NCBI GenBank assembly: GCA_037693485.1
Contig: CM075348.1
Span: 129,343,609-129,407,608, forward strand
Source of the DNA: Kitagawia praeruptora
Lineage: Eukaryota > Streptophyta > Magnoliopsida > Apiales > Apiaceae
DNA: 64,000 nucleotides
Reading direction: 5' to 3'
Positions 13,450-24,300 of the stretch are shown one piece after another. The notes beneath the pieces were generated by a model, which saw nothing but the letters and a program-made list of their open reading frames with translations, had not been told where the DNA came from and did not search any database. Positions within the stretch are counted from its first letter, which is position 1, and the number at the start of each line of letters is the position of its first letter. The position numbers were made by a program, and so were the translations under genes.

Positions 13450-14410
13450 ATCTTCGTGTTACATGATTTTGAAGGCCTCTTATTCGAAGAGTTTAATATT
13501 TTGGAAGGTCCTCCTTTGTGAGGGTAATATTTTGGAAGACTCTTAATTGAAGAGTTTATTATTTTAGAAGGCCCTCTTTTGTGTGGTTAATATTTTGGAA
13601 GGTCCTCCTTTGTGAGGGTAATATTTTGGAAGGTCCTCCTTTGTGGGGGTAATATTTTGGAAGACCCTCTTTTCTAGGAATAAATTTTAAAGGCTCGAAG
13701 AGTTTATTATTTTAGAAGGCCCTCCTTTGCATGGGCAATATTTTGGAAGGCTCTTATTCGAAGAGTTGATTATTTTTTAGAAGACCCTTCAAGTGTTGCT
13801 GATATATTTTGGAAAAATCTTGGGATATTGATGTGACTTTAGGAAGATGACCTCCTCTAAGGAGGGTCTCCTTTATTTTTTGTGTTAGTCGACCTCCTCT
13901 AAGGAGGGTCTTCGTAATTTATTTAGAAGACGATCTCCTCTAAGGAGAGTCTTAGTGAAAATGAAGAGAACTTCGGAAAATCCACCTCCTGTGAGGAGGG
14001 ATATTTCTGGAATGGGGAACGACCTCCTTTGAGGAGGGTATCCCAAATTATTAAATCCTTGCAAAAACCGTACTTCCGGGGGATGTCCGTACTTCCGGCG
14101 CCTCATTAAGGTTCGAGCTTCGGAAAATCCACCTCCTGTGAGGAGGGTATTTCTGAACTAAAAATTGATCTCCTTTGAGGAGAGTACCCTAAATTATCAA
14201 AATCCTTGCAAAAACCGTACTTTCGGGGGGGATGTCCGTACTTCCGGTGCCTCATCAAGGTTCGAGCTTCGGAAAATCCACCTCCTGTGAGGAGGGATAT
14301 ATCTAAAGCATTTATGGAAATTCTGGTGGATATGACCTTCTTTGAGGAGGATATTTTCAGGAATACGTTATGGAAACTCTAGAATACGTCCTTCTTTGAG
14401 GAGGGTATTT
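13450..14410. repeat. array of short stem-loop motifs in the element interior
   Basis: The interior is made of repeated units. The left part repeats AATATTTTGGAAGG with CTCTTATTCGAAGAG or CCTCCTTTGTGAGG. The right part repeats CCTCCT-NNRA-GGAGG (about ten copies between 13850 and 14400), including a 147-149-bp unit starting at 13972, 14119 and 14268. Each motif is a small inverted repeat with a 3-5-nt loop. Confidence 0.85.
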
Positions 14411-14720
14411 CGGAGTGCTTAATGGAGGATATTTCTTCGAATATTTGCTTTTCAGGGTATTGCTCGGAAAGCTTTGCACGACTCTGCGAATAATGCTTGG
14501 ATGGCTCTCCAAGATACATTCTCTCACACCTACAAAACTTATTATTTACATATCGCATATTGTCTTATTTACATCTACATGTATATTACGGACACCTTGG
14601 TGCTCCATATTTTTTTACTAATCTTCCTCTCATAGTTGTTTTAGTGACTCAGGAAATTTGGAAGCTCGAAGAATTTTAGTTCTCCACTGCAGCAAGCTAC
14701 ACTGAAGAACTGGGGGTAGT

Positions 14721-15181
14721 TGTTACGCCATATTTTTGGTTGCCTCTAATATCTCCCAAATTTCCAATATTATTAATTATTAATTCAGATTAATAATTAT
14801 AACTTAATCGCTAAGTTTTATCCTCTCCCTGAAACGAGGAAAGAATCAATCTCAATCAATCAATAACGGAAAATATCTCCAAACGATATTCTTCAAATCA
14901 GGAAGATATCACAACGATAAGATTAAATCAGATAAAATCAGTAATTACCCAGATTAACGAAGTTTATCCCTAAAGTCTCTAAGGGATACACAAAAATCAA
15001 TTTCAATCCTTATAAATATAAGGTACACATGCATCTTGAAAAAGGATCCGATACACGAGACAAATCGAGACACCTCTCAAGTCAAGCCCCAAACATCCAA
15101 AATCCCAAATCCCCCTATTTTCATTGTTTCGTTATTCCAGCAACCTCTGAAATCTGTTATCACCATATTCCTCCGTTAAGA
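14721..15181 (+). repeat. 3' LTR of the non-coding element
   Basis: About 461 bp matching 12437-12898. It has a 16-bp insertion after TGTTACGCCATAT and a deletion before its TATAAATATAAGG. It ends GA in place of CA, followed by the TSD GACCT and then LINE sequence. Confidence 0.85.
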
Positions 15182-15186
15182 GACCT

Positions 15187-15899
15187 CTTAGAGGTTGGGA
15201 GGTGGAAGAATTCTATGTTCTAATATTTGGTTTAAAAGTAGAGGATGGAGAAGATTTGTTGATCTGGGAAAATATGGGAGGTTCTTTTAGTTCTAGTTAC
15301 TGTTATAATCGTCTTTTAAGACGCATAGAAACTCCAGGGCCTTGGAAATTGATTTGGAATCAAAAAATTCCTCCCAAAGTCAAATTCTTCTTATGGCAAT
15401 GTCAACATGGTATAGTCTCAACTTTAAGTTTTTTGAAGTTAAGAGAAATTACTCAAGACGATATTTGTAAATGGTGCGGTGGAGCTTCATAGAATTTAAA
15501 TCACTTTCTATGGGAGTGTCAATTTGCCAAAGCAGCATGGGTATTTTTCAGCAAGTGGATGGAAGTAGACTTTGATTTCATCTCTGCTTTTGATCTTCCT
15601 AAATGTTTCAAAAAGGTCTCTTCCAAAACCAATAAGTTCAGTGGGGGTCTATGTTTAGCAGCTATTCTGTGGTCGATATGGTTAGCTCGGAATGACTGCC
15701 TCTTAATAATAAGAGGATTCCGTTCAAGGATTTGGAATTTCTTATAAAGCACAGAGCCTATTCTTGGAGCGTGGCTGCTAATTTAGTTCTTCAAAATTAG
15801 GAAAGCATTTGGAATGTGCATCCTTCCCAGGTTTCGATATTGCATCACATTTGGCGTAAAAACATGCTTTCAAAATTTTGGTTTGAAGTTTCAGACTTA
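15187..15899 (+). pseudogene. LINE zf-RVT (zinc-binding) region
   Basis: Reads as the zinc-binding region found after RT in plant LINEs: PWKLIWNQKIPPKVKFFLWQ, then DDICKWCGG, a stop at 15490, and NHFLWECQFAKAAW. It continues the LINE directly from the left side of the LTR insertion. Inactivated by stops. Confidence 0.85.
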
Positions 15900-16296
15900 G
15901 AGGCCGTTTGGGATTGCTTAAAATAAGTTACTTATGACTTAATGGAGGTGTTTTTAACTTAAAGGAGAAAGTAAAGTTGTTTACTTTAAGTTGAATGAAT
16001 GTGTTTGGGTAAGTTTACTTAAAGTTAAATGGGAGTTTAATAATTTTGACTTAAAGTAAAATTTGACTTAAAAAAAAATTAAATTCATGTTATTTAACTT
16101 TATAAGAGTTCTGGAAGTTTTTTGAAAAAAAAAAAAACTCCATAAGTCATAAGTCATAAATCAAAAGTACCTAAATGGAACTTATGACTTAAAGCAGTTT
16201 TTTAACTTAAAGCCCGGCTTTAAGCAAGTCACCCAAACGGAGCAAAAGCTCCCGAAAGCCACTTTCTCCTAAAAGCAGGAGTAGCCAAACAGGCTG
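15900..16296. mobile_element. MITE-like insertion in the LINE
   Basis: Starts GGCCGTTTGGGATTGC and ends with the roughly inverted GAGTAGCCAAACAGGC; another reversed copy (CACCCAAACGG) lies about 55 bp inside the right end. On both sides LINE coding resumes (...VSDLE / AVNWIH...), which shows that this block is an insertion. I could not settle the TSD. Termini of this kind are common in plant hAT-like MITEs. Confidence 0.65.
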
Positions 16297-16514
16297 TTAA
16301 TTGGATTCACTTACGGGGCTTGGAAGCAACTAGCAGATGAACAGGTATTAGGTAGCATTGGTGACTTACTGCCAAGTCTAATTGCACATCCTCTCACTCG
16401 AAGGCCCATTATTTGGGTCAAAGTGTGGATCACTAGGTTGTTCGTGTCTTTTTGGCCCTCCCTAGCGTCCGATCGTCGTTCGTTGTCGGTCGTCGTACAC
16501 AATTTTCAATATTT

Positions 16515-16645
16515 CAGTAAATGAGAATATTGGGGGTAGGAGGGACTCGAACCTAGTCCTCCCACATCCAGAACTCTGATATCATGTTAAGTTACCAGTT
16601 CTCCTAAAATCTCAAGGTGTTAGGAATTGGGCTTACAAGGATCAT
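16515..16645 (-). mobile_element. tRNA-derived SINE (copy 1)
   Basis: Read on the minus strand it gives CACCTTGAGATTTTAGGAG, then a GGTAACTTAACATG A-box-like region, ATATCAGAG, and GGTTCGAGTCC, a perfect pol III B box. The copy at 22770-22900 shares this order. Ends are approximate. Confidence 0.65.
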
Positions 16646-16673
16646 ATATTTATCTTAACAAGTGCAGATCTTA

Positions 16674-17034
16674 GAGCATCTCCAAGACACTCTTAAATAA
16701 GCTCTTAAGTCCAAAAATAAAGAGGATGGAGAAAAAATGAGCTCCAAGAGACTTTTAGTGGCTCTTAAAAAGCTTAAGAGCCTCTTCTCTCTCCTCAATT
16801 TTAAGAGCTACTACATGGCTCTTAACTATTTTCTATCAATAAAATATTCACTTGCACATGGTTGGATTTATTTGCATGTCATAGTTAAGTTTAAAATATT
16901 AATAAAATATAAGTTAGGAGTCAAGATAAGGAGTATTGTTGGAGTTGACACGAAAATCTATGTACTAACTTTCTAGGAACCATATAATTTATATTATATT
17001 TAAGAGCCAACTAAGAGATTGTTGGAGATGCTCT
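16674..17034. mobile_element. Harbinger-like MITE
   Basis: Perfect terminal inverted repeats GAGCATCTCCAA and TTGGAGATGCTC (16 bp if CTTA and TAAG are included). The flanks are TTA on the left and TAA on the right. Removing the block restores LINE codons (GCA GAT CTT AGT AAT GG), so the target was TTA and one copy has mutated. About 360 bp, non-coding. Confidence 0.75.
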
Positions 17035-17278
17035 AAGTAATGGTCCTTTGCACAAGCTTAACTTGATTCACGTTTCAAGAGAGTTTAATATAGAGGCAGA
17101 TCAGCTTGCTAAGCAAGGTTTAAGAAGAAATAAATTAGTTTATATTCTTATTCCAAAAGATATTGTGGGTAAGAATTTTTTGTTGTCTTTTGCTAAAGTC
17201 AATTCTAAGAAATTTAAGAAACCGTTTGCTTTTTCTATTAATTTTTCATGGAATCTTTTAAGCAAAATCCTAAATTGA
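17035..17278 (+). pseudogene. LINE RNase H tail
   Basis: Reads GPLHKLNLIHVSREFNIEAD then QLAKQGL, the conserved end of RNase H domains in plant LINEs (H-V-x-R-E-x-N-x-x-A-D). It continues from the LINE piece left of the MITE. The C-terminal extension ends at 17278. Confidence 0.8.
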
Positions 17279-17513
17279 CTTCTCTATTTATTTAATCAAA
17301 AGTCAAAATTTTAATTAATGTGAAATACCTATTGGATTATAGCTCATTATTCAATAACCGTTGAGACGATTTTGGAATTATGGCATTTTTAATTTTACAT
17401 TTTTTTTTTGAAATCACAATATTTACATGATATTTTTAGATTTTTAGAATTTTTTTAATTTGAACTGAATTTTTTAAATCATAAATTTTGTAGTCTTAAA
17501 TTTTTAAATGATA

Positions 17514-17772
17514 CTCCCTCTGTCCCTTTATGTTCTTCCCATTTAGAATGTCGGGACTGTTCATAACAAGAGACAAATTACTAATTTACGTCTAATCTAT
17601 AAAACAAAATATAGTCATGAGTGATCTTGTTGGATTCGTATTTATGATTACTTTAATACAGTGAAATTTTTATATTCAATACTAATATGAAATTAAAGAT
17701 ATTAACGAGTAAAAGTGTGCGTTGGCAAACGTGTCCAAGAGAAATGGGAAGAGTTTTAAGGGACGGAGGGAG
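17514..17772. mobile_element. Stowaway MITE, family A
   Basis: Ends CTCCCTCTGTCCC and GGGACGGAGGGAG, flanked by TA. The interior matches the elements at 22044-22303 and 53006-53264 (for example AGTCATGAGTGATCTTGTTG). 259 bp, non-coding. Confidence 0.9.
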
Positions 17773-17774
17773 TA

Positions 17775-18124
17775 TGATTTAATGATAATTATATAAATAT
17801 TATCCGTGATATATATAGAAAAAGTGAGATTTTAGTTAGAAATATAGAAAAAATTATATGTTTTAGTTGAAAAAGGTGATTGATCAATTATAAATAATTA
17901 TAATATAATTATTTTATTAAATAAAATGTTCATGATATAATTGGAAAAAGAAAGGTCTTAGTTAGAGAAGATAGAAAAAGAAAAGTGTTTTAGCTGAAAA
18001 AAAATGTATTACTTAATAGTAATTATGATATAATTGTTTCATATTTAATAATTTTATTAAATAGAATTATCCGTAACATTATTAGAAAAAGAGGAATTTT
18101 AGTTAAATAAAATGTAAAATATAT
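17775..18124. mobile_element. degenerate Helitron-like sequence, left part
   Basis: AT-rich sequence with the recurring modules TTTTAGTTAGAAAATATAGA and TTAGTTGAAAAAGGTGATTG that also fill the Helitron at 49440-51730. No Helitron termini are visible here. It continues at 19619 after an inserted element. Confidence 0.6.
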
Positions 18125-19609
18125 GGGTGATTGCCCTTTCTACCCACTTTTTATTATTTCTTGTCCAAAATGCCCAGATTCACGAACAGCCGCCCAAAAT
18201 ACCCACTGAATACGCCTATAACAGAGGAGTATCCTCGGATACGCCTACGGCTGAGGAGTAAACAGGGGGTTACGCCTATGCCATAAGAGTAAGTAGCAGC
18301 TTACGCCTATGGCACAGTCATATATACTGGTGATACGCATCTGTGTCCGGCGCATCATATGTCACGCATCTATGACATGCATGATGACGTCAAATGACGT
18401 CATATGTCACTTTCCCTCAGATTCACGCGAGCTCTCCCCCCAATGGCGCTTTTGGCAATTTTTGGCAAAACTCCGGCGAGACTCGTTCACACACCATCAA
18501 TCATTTTTCCGTTACGTATTATATATCGTTGGAATCGTCTTTCTACGATCTACATGGCTGTACCATTTTGAAGCTGTTATTTCGCCGGATTTGCAATACC
18601 TAGGACCGACGTTGGCTGCGATTTTCGCCGGTTTTTTAATCGATCCGTCCATCCAAACTAGCAGTTTTCCAATAACGTAATACATATCATTCGAATCGAC
18701 GTTTGAAACTCTACACAGTCGTACCATTTTTTTACGTTTGTTTTGCACAATTGTAAGCGCCCAATTCGACTACACTTTTTCGATTTGTTTTTCCGATGAG
18801 CTTCAACACGCCCCTCCGGGGCCAGGAACACTAAAAAACATAGGGAGGAAGATAGAGTGAGGTGTAGACCTGGCAAAACGTGTCGTGTACTTTCGTGTCG
18901 TGTACATCCGTGTACCGTGTACTTAGAGGCTGACACGATACACGACACGAATTAGTTTCGTGTACCCAAAGTGAGACACGATACACGACACAAATTAGTT
19001 TCGTGTAACACGAAACGGAACGAATGTACACGGAATATTTATTTATTACACGGAATATTTATTTATTAATTTAATTTAATTTATTTAATTCGTGTAAATT
19101 CGTGTAAATTCGTGTAAATTCGTGTCGTGTCGTATACCTAAGGGTAAACCCATATCCATATCCATTTAGGACTCGTGTTTTTTCGTGTCGTGTACTTTCG
19201 TGTTCGTGTATCGAAAAGGTGAACCCATATCCATATTTTTCGTGTCGTTTTCGTGTCGTTTATTCGTGTCGTATACCAAATTGCCGGCTCTAGTGAGGTG
19301 TGGGGATGGTGTTCGTGTGCTCAGATCAATTGATGGTTAAGAGATGGCTGGGATGGGATCGAAGAAGGGCGACGGGATCGGCGATTTTCAAGCGAGAGAG
19401 ACGACCGGAGCTTTCTTTGAAGAATGACTTCAGATGACGTCATCACGCAACTCAGGAATGCGTGACATGTGATATGCATTTCAGTAATGTGTGACATAGT
19501 ATACGTTTCACGCATTGGAGTGTCTTGTGGGTATTCTGGGCACACTCTCCGTGACGTGGATATTTTGGGTGGTGGGTAGGTGAAAAGTAGGTATTTATGG
19601 TATTCTTTC
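18125..19609. mobile_element. Mutator-like element with perfect 9-bp TSD
   Basis: Flanked by the direct repeat AAAATATAT (18116-18124 and 19610-19618). The ends are imperfect inverted repeats that share TACCCACTTTT-type and CCCAAAATRCCCA-type segments. The interior has near-tandem copies of TACGCCTATG (18207-18310), TGACGTCA palindromes on both sides (about 18384 and 19435) and no transposase. It carries a nested hAT MITE at 18865-19292. Confidence 0.8.
18865..19292. mobile_element. hAT-type MITE nested in the Mutator-like element
   Basis: Termini TAGACCTGGCAAAACG and (reversed) TAGAGCCGGCAATTTGG. Flanked by the perfect 8-bp direct repeat GTGAGGTG (18857-18864 and 19293-19300), the hAT hallmark. 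The interior is dominated by repeats of CGTGTCGTGTA and CGTGTAAATT. Confidence 0.85.
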
Positions 19610-19618
19610 AAAATATAT

Positions 19619-19790
19619 TGTATTTTATCTGAAAAGAAAAATTAATTAATTATGAAAAAAATAAAAAAATAATTTATTTAATCTGAAAAAAAATTGATCA
19701 ATTATTAGAAAATATTTTATCTGTAATTAAGTGGAGGTTTCGTATTTAAAATATAATATAGATTTGTAATGGGTATCACGATGCGTATTA
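19619..19790. mobile_element. degenerate Helitron-like sequence, right part
   Basis: Continues the AT-rich modules interrupted at 18124 (TATCTGAAAAGAAAAATTAATTAATT and similar). Weakly supported as Helitron without termini. Confidence 0.5.
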
Positions 19791-20980
19791 TTCTCTGCTG
19801 AATTTATTTATTAATTTCAACTCTTTTCATATGTAATGTTCGTTTCTAAAATATGCTCCATTTGTATTATCCAATTTTAAAATGCATATTATAACACCAA
19901 AATTTTTAAAATGTGTATGTGTGTCGCCTAGTCTAGAAAATAGAAGGCTTGGGAGGGGTGTTGGTCCTATGTATCACAATCTGAAAAGAAATGGTCCCAA
20001 ATATTACAGTTCAAAAACTTGGCCCCAAATATCACTTCAAGACATAGTATTAAACTGTGTTTTGAATTTTTTATTTTTGTTAACGCTAATGCGTTTAGCG
20101 TTAGAAGATTTTTTTTTTTGTTTTCTTATGTGAAAACGCAAGATTAGACTTGGTTTTTGAAAGTAACGCCACTTTATATGGCGTTTCATGTGTTTTTTTT
20201 ATTCAAGACGCTATTTCTAGTTGAGTTTGCAGTTCTGGTACTTCTAAAACGATAAACTAAGTTGAGTTAAGCTACAAAACGCCACTTGAAGTGGCGTTTG
20301 TTTTTTTTTTTTGATTTTTTCTCCTAAATATATACGTTTTATTCGTTTTTCTGAATATTTCTAAAACCCAAAATGGAAACATTGAACCCTAAAAATTAAT
20401 TTTTGAACCCCTTAATTTAATTAAAATTGTATTTTTAATATTTAAAATTTTGAATCCGGCGGCCTGATTTTTAAACGTTAACAGGATAAGTTAGAGTTTA
20501 GGGTCTAGGGTTTAGGGTTGTTTATTCGTCGTTCTGAATATTTCTAAAACCCAAAATAAAAATGTTGAACCCCAAAAGTTAATTGTTGAACCCCTAAATT
20601 TAATTAAAATTGTTTTTGTAATTTTAGTTAAAAAAATTAATCCGGAGGCCTAACGCGTTTAAAAATCAGGATTAATTAGGGTTTAGGTTCTAGGATTGTA
20701 AATAACCCTAAACCCTAAGTTTGTATACGATTTTTTCGTCATTTCGAATATTTCTAAAATCCAAAATGGAAATATTGAACCCTAAAAGTTAATTGTTGAA
20801 CCCCTAAATTTAATTAATATTATATTTAAACTAAATTTTAATTAAAGATAAAGAAAACAGAAAAACTAAAACAAAAAGAAAAAAAAAGTAGAAAAGCCAA
20901 AGCGCGTTGAATTAGAATGATAAGTTTTTGAACAATTAATATTTGGGGCTGGGGCATTGCCTTTTCTTGCTTGGGAGAAG
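19791..20980. repeat. intergenic repeats, about 200-bp unit in three copies
   Basis: Between about 20325 and 20830 a unit starting near TCTGAATATTTCTAAAACCC and containing TTGAACCCCTAAATTTAATT occurs three times at a spacing of about 196-205 bp, with telomere-like CCCTAAACCCTAA stretches between. To the left, 20160-20310 has small palindromes such as AAACGCCACTTGAAGTGGCGTTT. No gene seen. Confidence 0.7.
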
Positions 20981-21147
20981 GTGCAAAGTCAGCTGTGTGC
21001 TGCCTCTGACATTTTATTTTCCTTTCATTCCGGCAAATTGACCTTCCACTATTAATTGTTTATATACACATTCAACTGAATCAATCATAATTCATACTTA
21101 CAAACATACATTTGTCACACTTCAATTCATCCTCAACTTGTGCAACC

Positions 21148-21282
21148 ATGTCGTCTCAGGCAAGCTTAGACAAGATGCAGCTCCGACAAAATTACCGGAA
21201 TCTCTGGCACTCCGATCTCATTTCCACCATGAAGACCGATACCCCTTGTATGTATATCCTTTTTGCTTTTTTCTAAGTCCCT

Positions 21283-21316
<34 letters not shown>

Positions 21317-24300
21317 CCCCCCTCTCTCTCTCTCCCTATTATATATTTGTATACATTACTGAATAACTTTTTTTAATTATTATTTTTTGCAGATTGCTGC
21401 GTTGCTTTGTGGTGGTAAGTGCTATGTTATTTTAATGTGATATATATTTACATAATCTGACTGTTTTCTATTTCAATTGACTTTTTCCTAATTACCTTCA
21501 TAATCTGTGTTGTTTGATCTACATTAGTTTGTGATAGTAAAGCTTGTTGAGAAATTGGTAATGTTGACTCTGCAGCTACTTGGTTTGACTTTCAGTTTAC
21601 TAGTAAAAATTTGCCTCTTTCCGTTGTATTCATCTTTTCTGATACTATGTTATTGTTAAATATGAAAATGCAGCTCTTATATTTGAGTTTACGGTGTTGG
21701 TTTTGATTTACTGTGTAATCTATATGTTATTTATATGTACATCTTCCCAGTGTTTTGCTGGTTTTAGATCACTTAAATTAACAGTTTTCAATTGCAATTC
21801 ATATGATTGGTAAATGATTGTGTATTTTGCTGTTCTTTGTATTGATTTTAATTATGTTGCTCAGAGTCAGCTTTGGAGTGTGGAGTGTCGGACACGACAC
21901 TCAATTGTGATTCTCTGAAATTTGGAGACATGGGGACCTTGTCCTATTTTTGGATGCAGTACGGGGGCATGCTATAATTTAAATATTAATAAATAGTTAT
22001 ACTGGACAAGATATCATAGCAGAAACCAAACATTATTTTCATACTCTCCCTCCGTCTCATAATGTTCTTCTCATTTGAAATGTTGGGACTATTCATAACA
22101 TGAGACAAATTATTAATTTGCGTCTAATCTATAAGACCAAATATAGTCATGAGTGATCTTGTTGGATTCGTATTTATGAGTACTTTAATACAATGAAGTT
22201 TTTATATTAAAACTAATACAAAATTAAAGATATTAATGATTAAAAGTGTGTGTTGGCAAACATGTCCAAGGGAAATGAGAAAAGTTTTTTGGGACAGAGG
22301 GAGTATAAACATGGTTCTGTGTTCCCGAATCAATAAAAGAAAAGAAAAGAATGGAAAATAGCTTATTTTCTTTTCTCTCTAAATCTTTCCAAAAGTGGGA
22401 AGAAGATTTTGTAGACAAATATAACATGATTTTCTTTCCAAATCTTTAGAAATCTTTTCTTTCTTTCTACAAATATCTTTTGGGAACAAGTTAAAAAAAT
22501 CAAATCTTTATATTTCTTTTCTTTTCCTTCCAAAAAAGTTTATGGAACATAGCGAGGATTTTCAAAGTACAAATGGTTTTTTCTTATACCTATTCTATTG
22601 GAATTGTATTATTGATACACCTCTTTGTATCAACAAACGAGTCTGCAGATTTATTTATTTATTTTCTTTTCCTCATTTCTTTCAATTGGTTTGCATCTTA
22701 AATCAATATGTAGCTTTATTTTCTTTTTAGATAACTAGCTGTAGTTTTACACTAATAGTATAAGATCTGTAGGGCCTCCTCCAACACCTTAAGGTTTTAC
22801 TGTTTTAGATGGACCTGTTACTTAACATGGTGTCAGAGCTCAGTTTAGCGAGGACCCTCGGTTCGAGTCCTCCCACCCCCATTCTTACATTAGGTCGATA
22901 TATTCACATATTTACTACCCATTCTCCACACACACTTCACTCAATCTTATTTCTTGCTGCCTAGAACATGCAAATGCCTTCTCATTTATAATCCCAACAT
23001 AAACTCCTTATTTCTAAACTAAAGCTGAAACATAATTAGTTCCACCAAATCTTCCATTCCAAATGATTTTAATTATGTAAATGGTCAACCAAATATTCCA
23101 TGCCAGATCTGTAACTGAAGCAAAACTTAATTTTTCAGATTATTTAACTGATAATGTGTTAATTACGTTTCCTAATATTACTTGCCGCCCAAACTTGAAC
23201 CTTGTCCTCAAGGTTGAAATGATGAAAGCCCTCCATAATCATCTGGCATGATTTTGTCCTCCTAATTCCCATGAGATTCGTTCTCCTCCAGCTCATCTCC
23301 ATGCATCCAAATGACTTGTAATTCCTTTTTCTTGCAACAGTGCCCTGGCCATACTTTTCATCACAACGAAAACAAAGACCTTTTTCTCCTTTTTCCAACA
23401 TTTCAGCTTCTTACAAACGCCGAAATTTGTATGTAGCTGATGTTTTTGCAGAAGGCTGAATTGGAGAGGCAGAGGAAGACACTACAGAAAGTTGTCGAGC
23501 CACATTTCTCGAGAATTAGTCCCACATGAGTTGAGATGCTGCTTTGAATAATTACTTCCTCTCTAATGAAGTTGTATGACCGTATTTTTATCCTCAATTT
23601 GTTGTGCCATGTGCATCATCTTGGGCAGCCCTACTGGATCCATTAGTCTCAACTTGGCACATCTATCAGCTTGAAGTCCTTTTCTGATTACGATTCCTAA
23701 AACCGACCCAGATAATTCACTTAGAGAGGCATAAAGTACCTCAAATTGGCAACGGTATTCACGTACAGTCGTGGTTTGTTGAGGAGAGATTACTGAGAAC
23801 ACGATATTTAGGTGGAATTCGAGAGACCACCCACTCTCCACACACACTTCACTCAATCTTGCTTCTCGTTATTCCTAAACTGAAGCTGAAACATAATTAG
23901 TTCCACCAAAGCCTCCATTCCAAATTATTCTAATTACGTAACGGATCCACCAAATTCTCCATGCCAGATTTGTAACTGAAGCAAAACTCAGTTATTCAGA
24001 TTATCTAACTAATAATGTGTTAATTACGTTTCCTAACAGAACACACAATTATAAAACTCTTAATAGAGGAACCAGAATATGTCATTCTGTACCCTTCTCA
24101 TGAACTTTCTGGGCATAAGATTATTTTTGTTTGAACATAAGTGAACAAGGTATCTGAAATATTGATCCTTCTTAACTTGTAGAATTTAAATATTGATTCT
24201 AGTGCAGTATCTTGCTCCTGAAATTTAAGATCTTTACTTGATTCTTGAGGAAATAATAACAGCTCCGGACCAAATTGCAGCAATATTTATTAACCACTTT

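Larger units (their letters stand above)
12437..15181 (+). mobile_element. non-coding LTR retroelement (LARD/TRIM-like)
   Basis: Two about 461-bp direct repeats begin TGTTACG and end CGTTAACA or CGTTAAGA. The TSD is GATCT (12432-12436) and GACCT (15182-15186), one mismatch. A purine run (CTGGGGGTAG) precedes the right LTR. The 1.8-kb interior has no gag or pol frame; instead it is built of short hairpin-forming repeats. The two LTRs differ by indels, so this is not a recent insertion. It sits inside the LINE, downstream of the Mutator-like element. Confidence 0.85.
10170..17390 (+). mobile_element. LINE (non-LTR) remnant interrupted by nested insertions
   Basis: A 5'-truncated LINE whose 3' half can be followed in order on the + strand: reverse transcriptase with FADD at 10258-10269, RT thumb/linker to about 11074, a short piece at 12339-12431, the zinc-binding zf-RVT region at 15187-15890, a short piece near 16297-16510, and an RNase H tail at about 17038-17278. 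The gaps are other elements (11084-12329, 12437-15181, about 15900-16296, about 16515-16645, 16674-17034). The plant LINE order RT, zf-RVT, RNase H is kept. Stops and frameshifts show that it is dead. Confidence 0.85.

Noticed and set aside
13450..14410. CRISPR-like array of short repeats
   Set aside because: Units are uneven, no constant spacer length, and it lies inside a plant LTR element.
18309..18680. 123-codon + strand frame inside the Mutator-like element
   Set aside because: No transposase or other domain; the sequence belongs to a non-coding element.
22969..24038. Complete LTR element with TSD GAACA
   Set aside because: The left direct repeat extends beyond the proposed end and there is no PBS, so only a degenerate relic is claimed.
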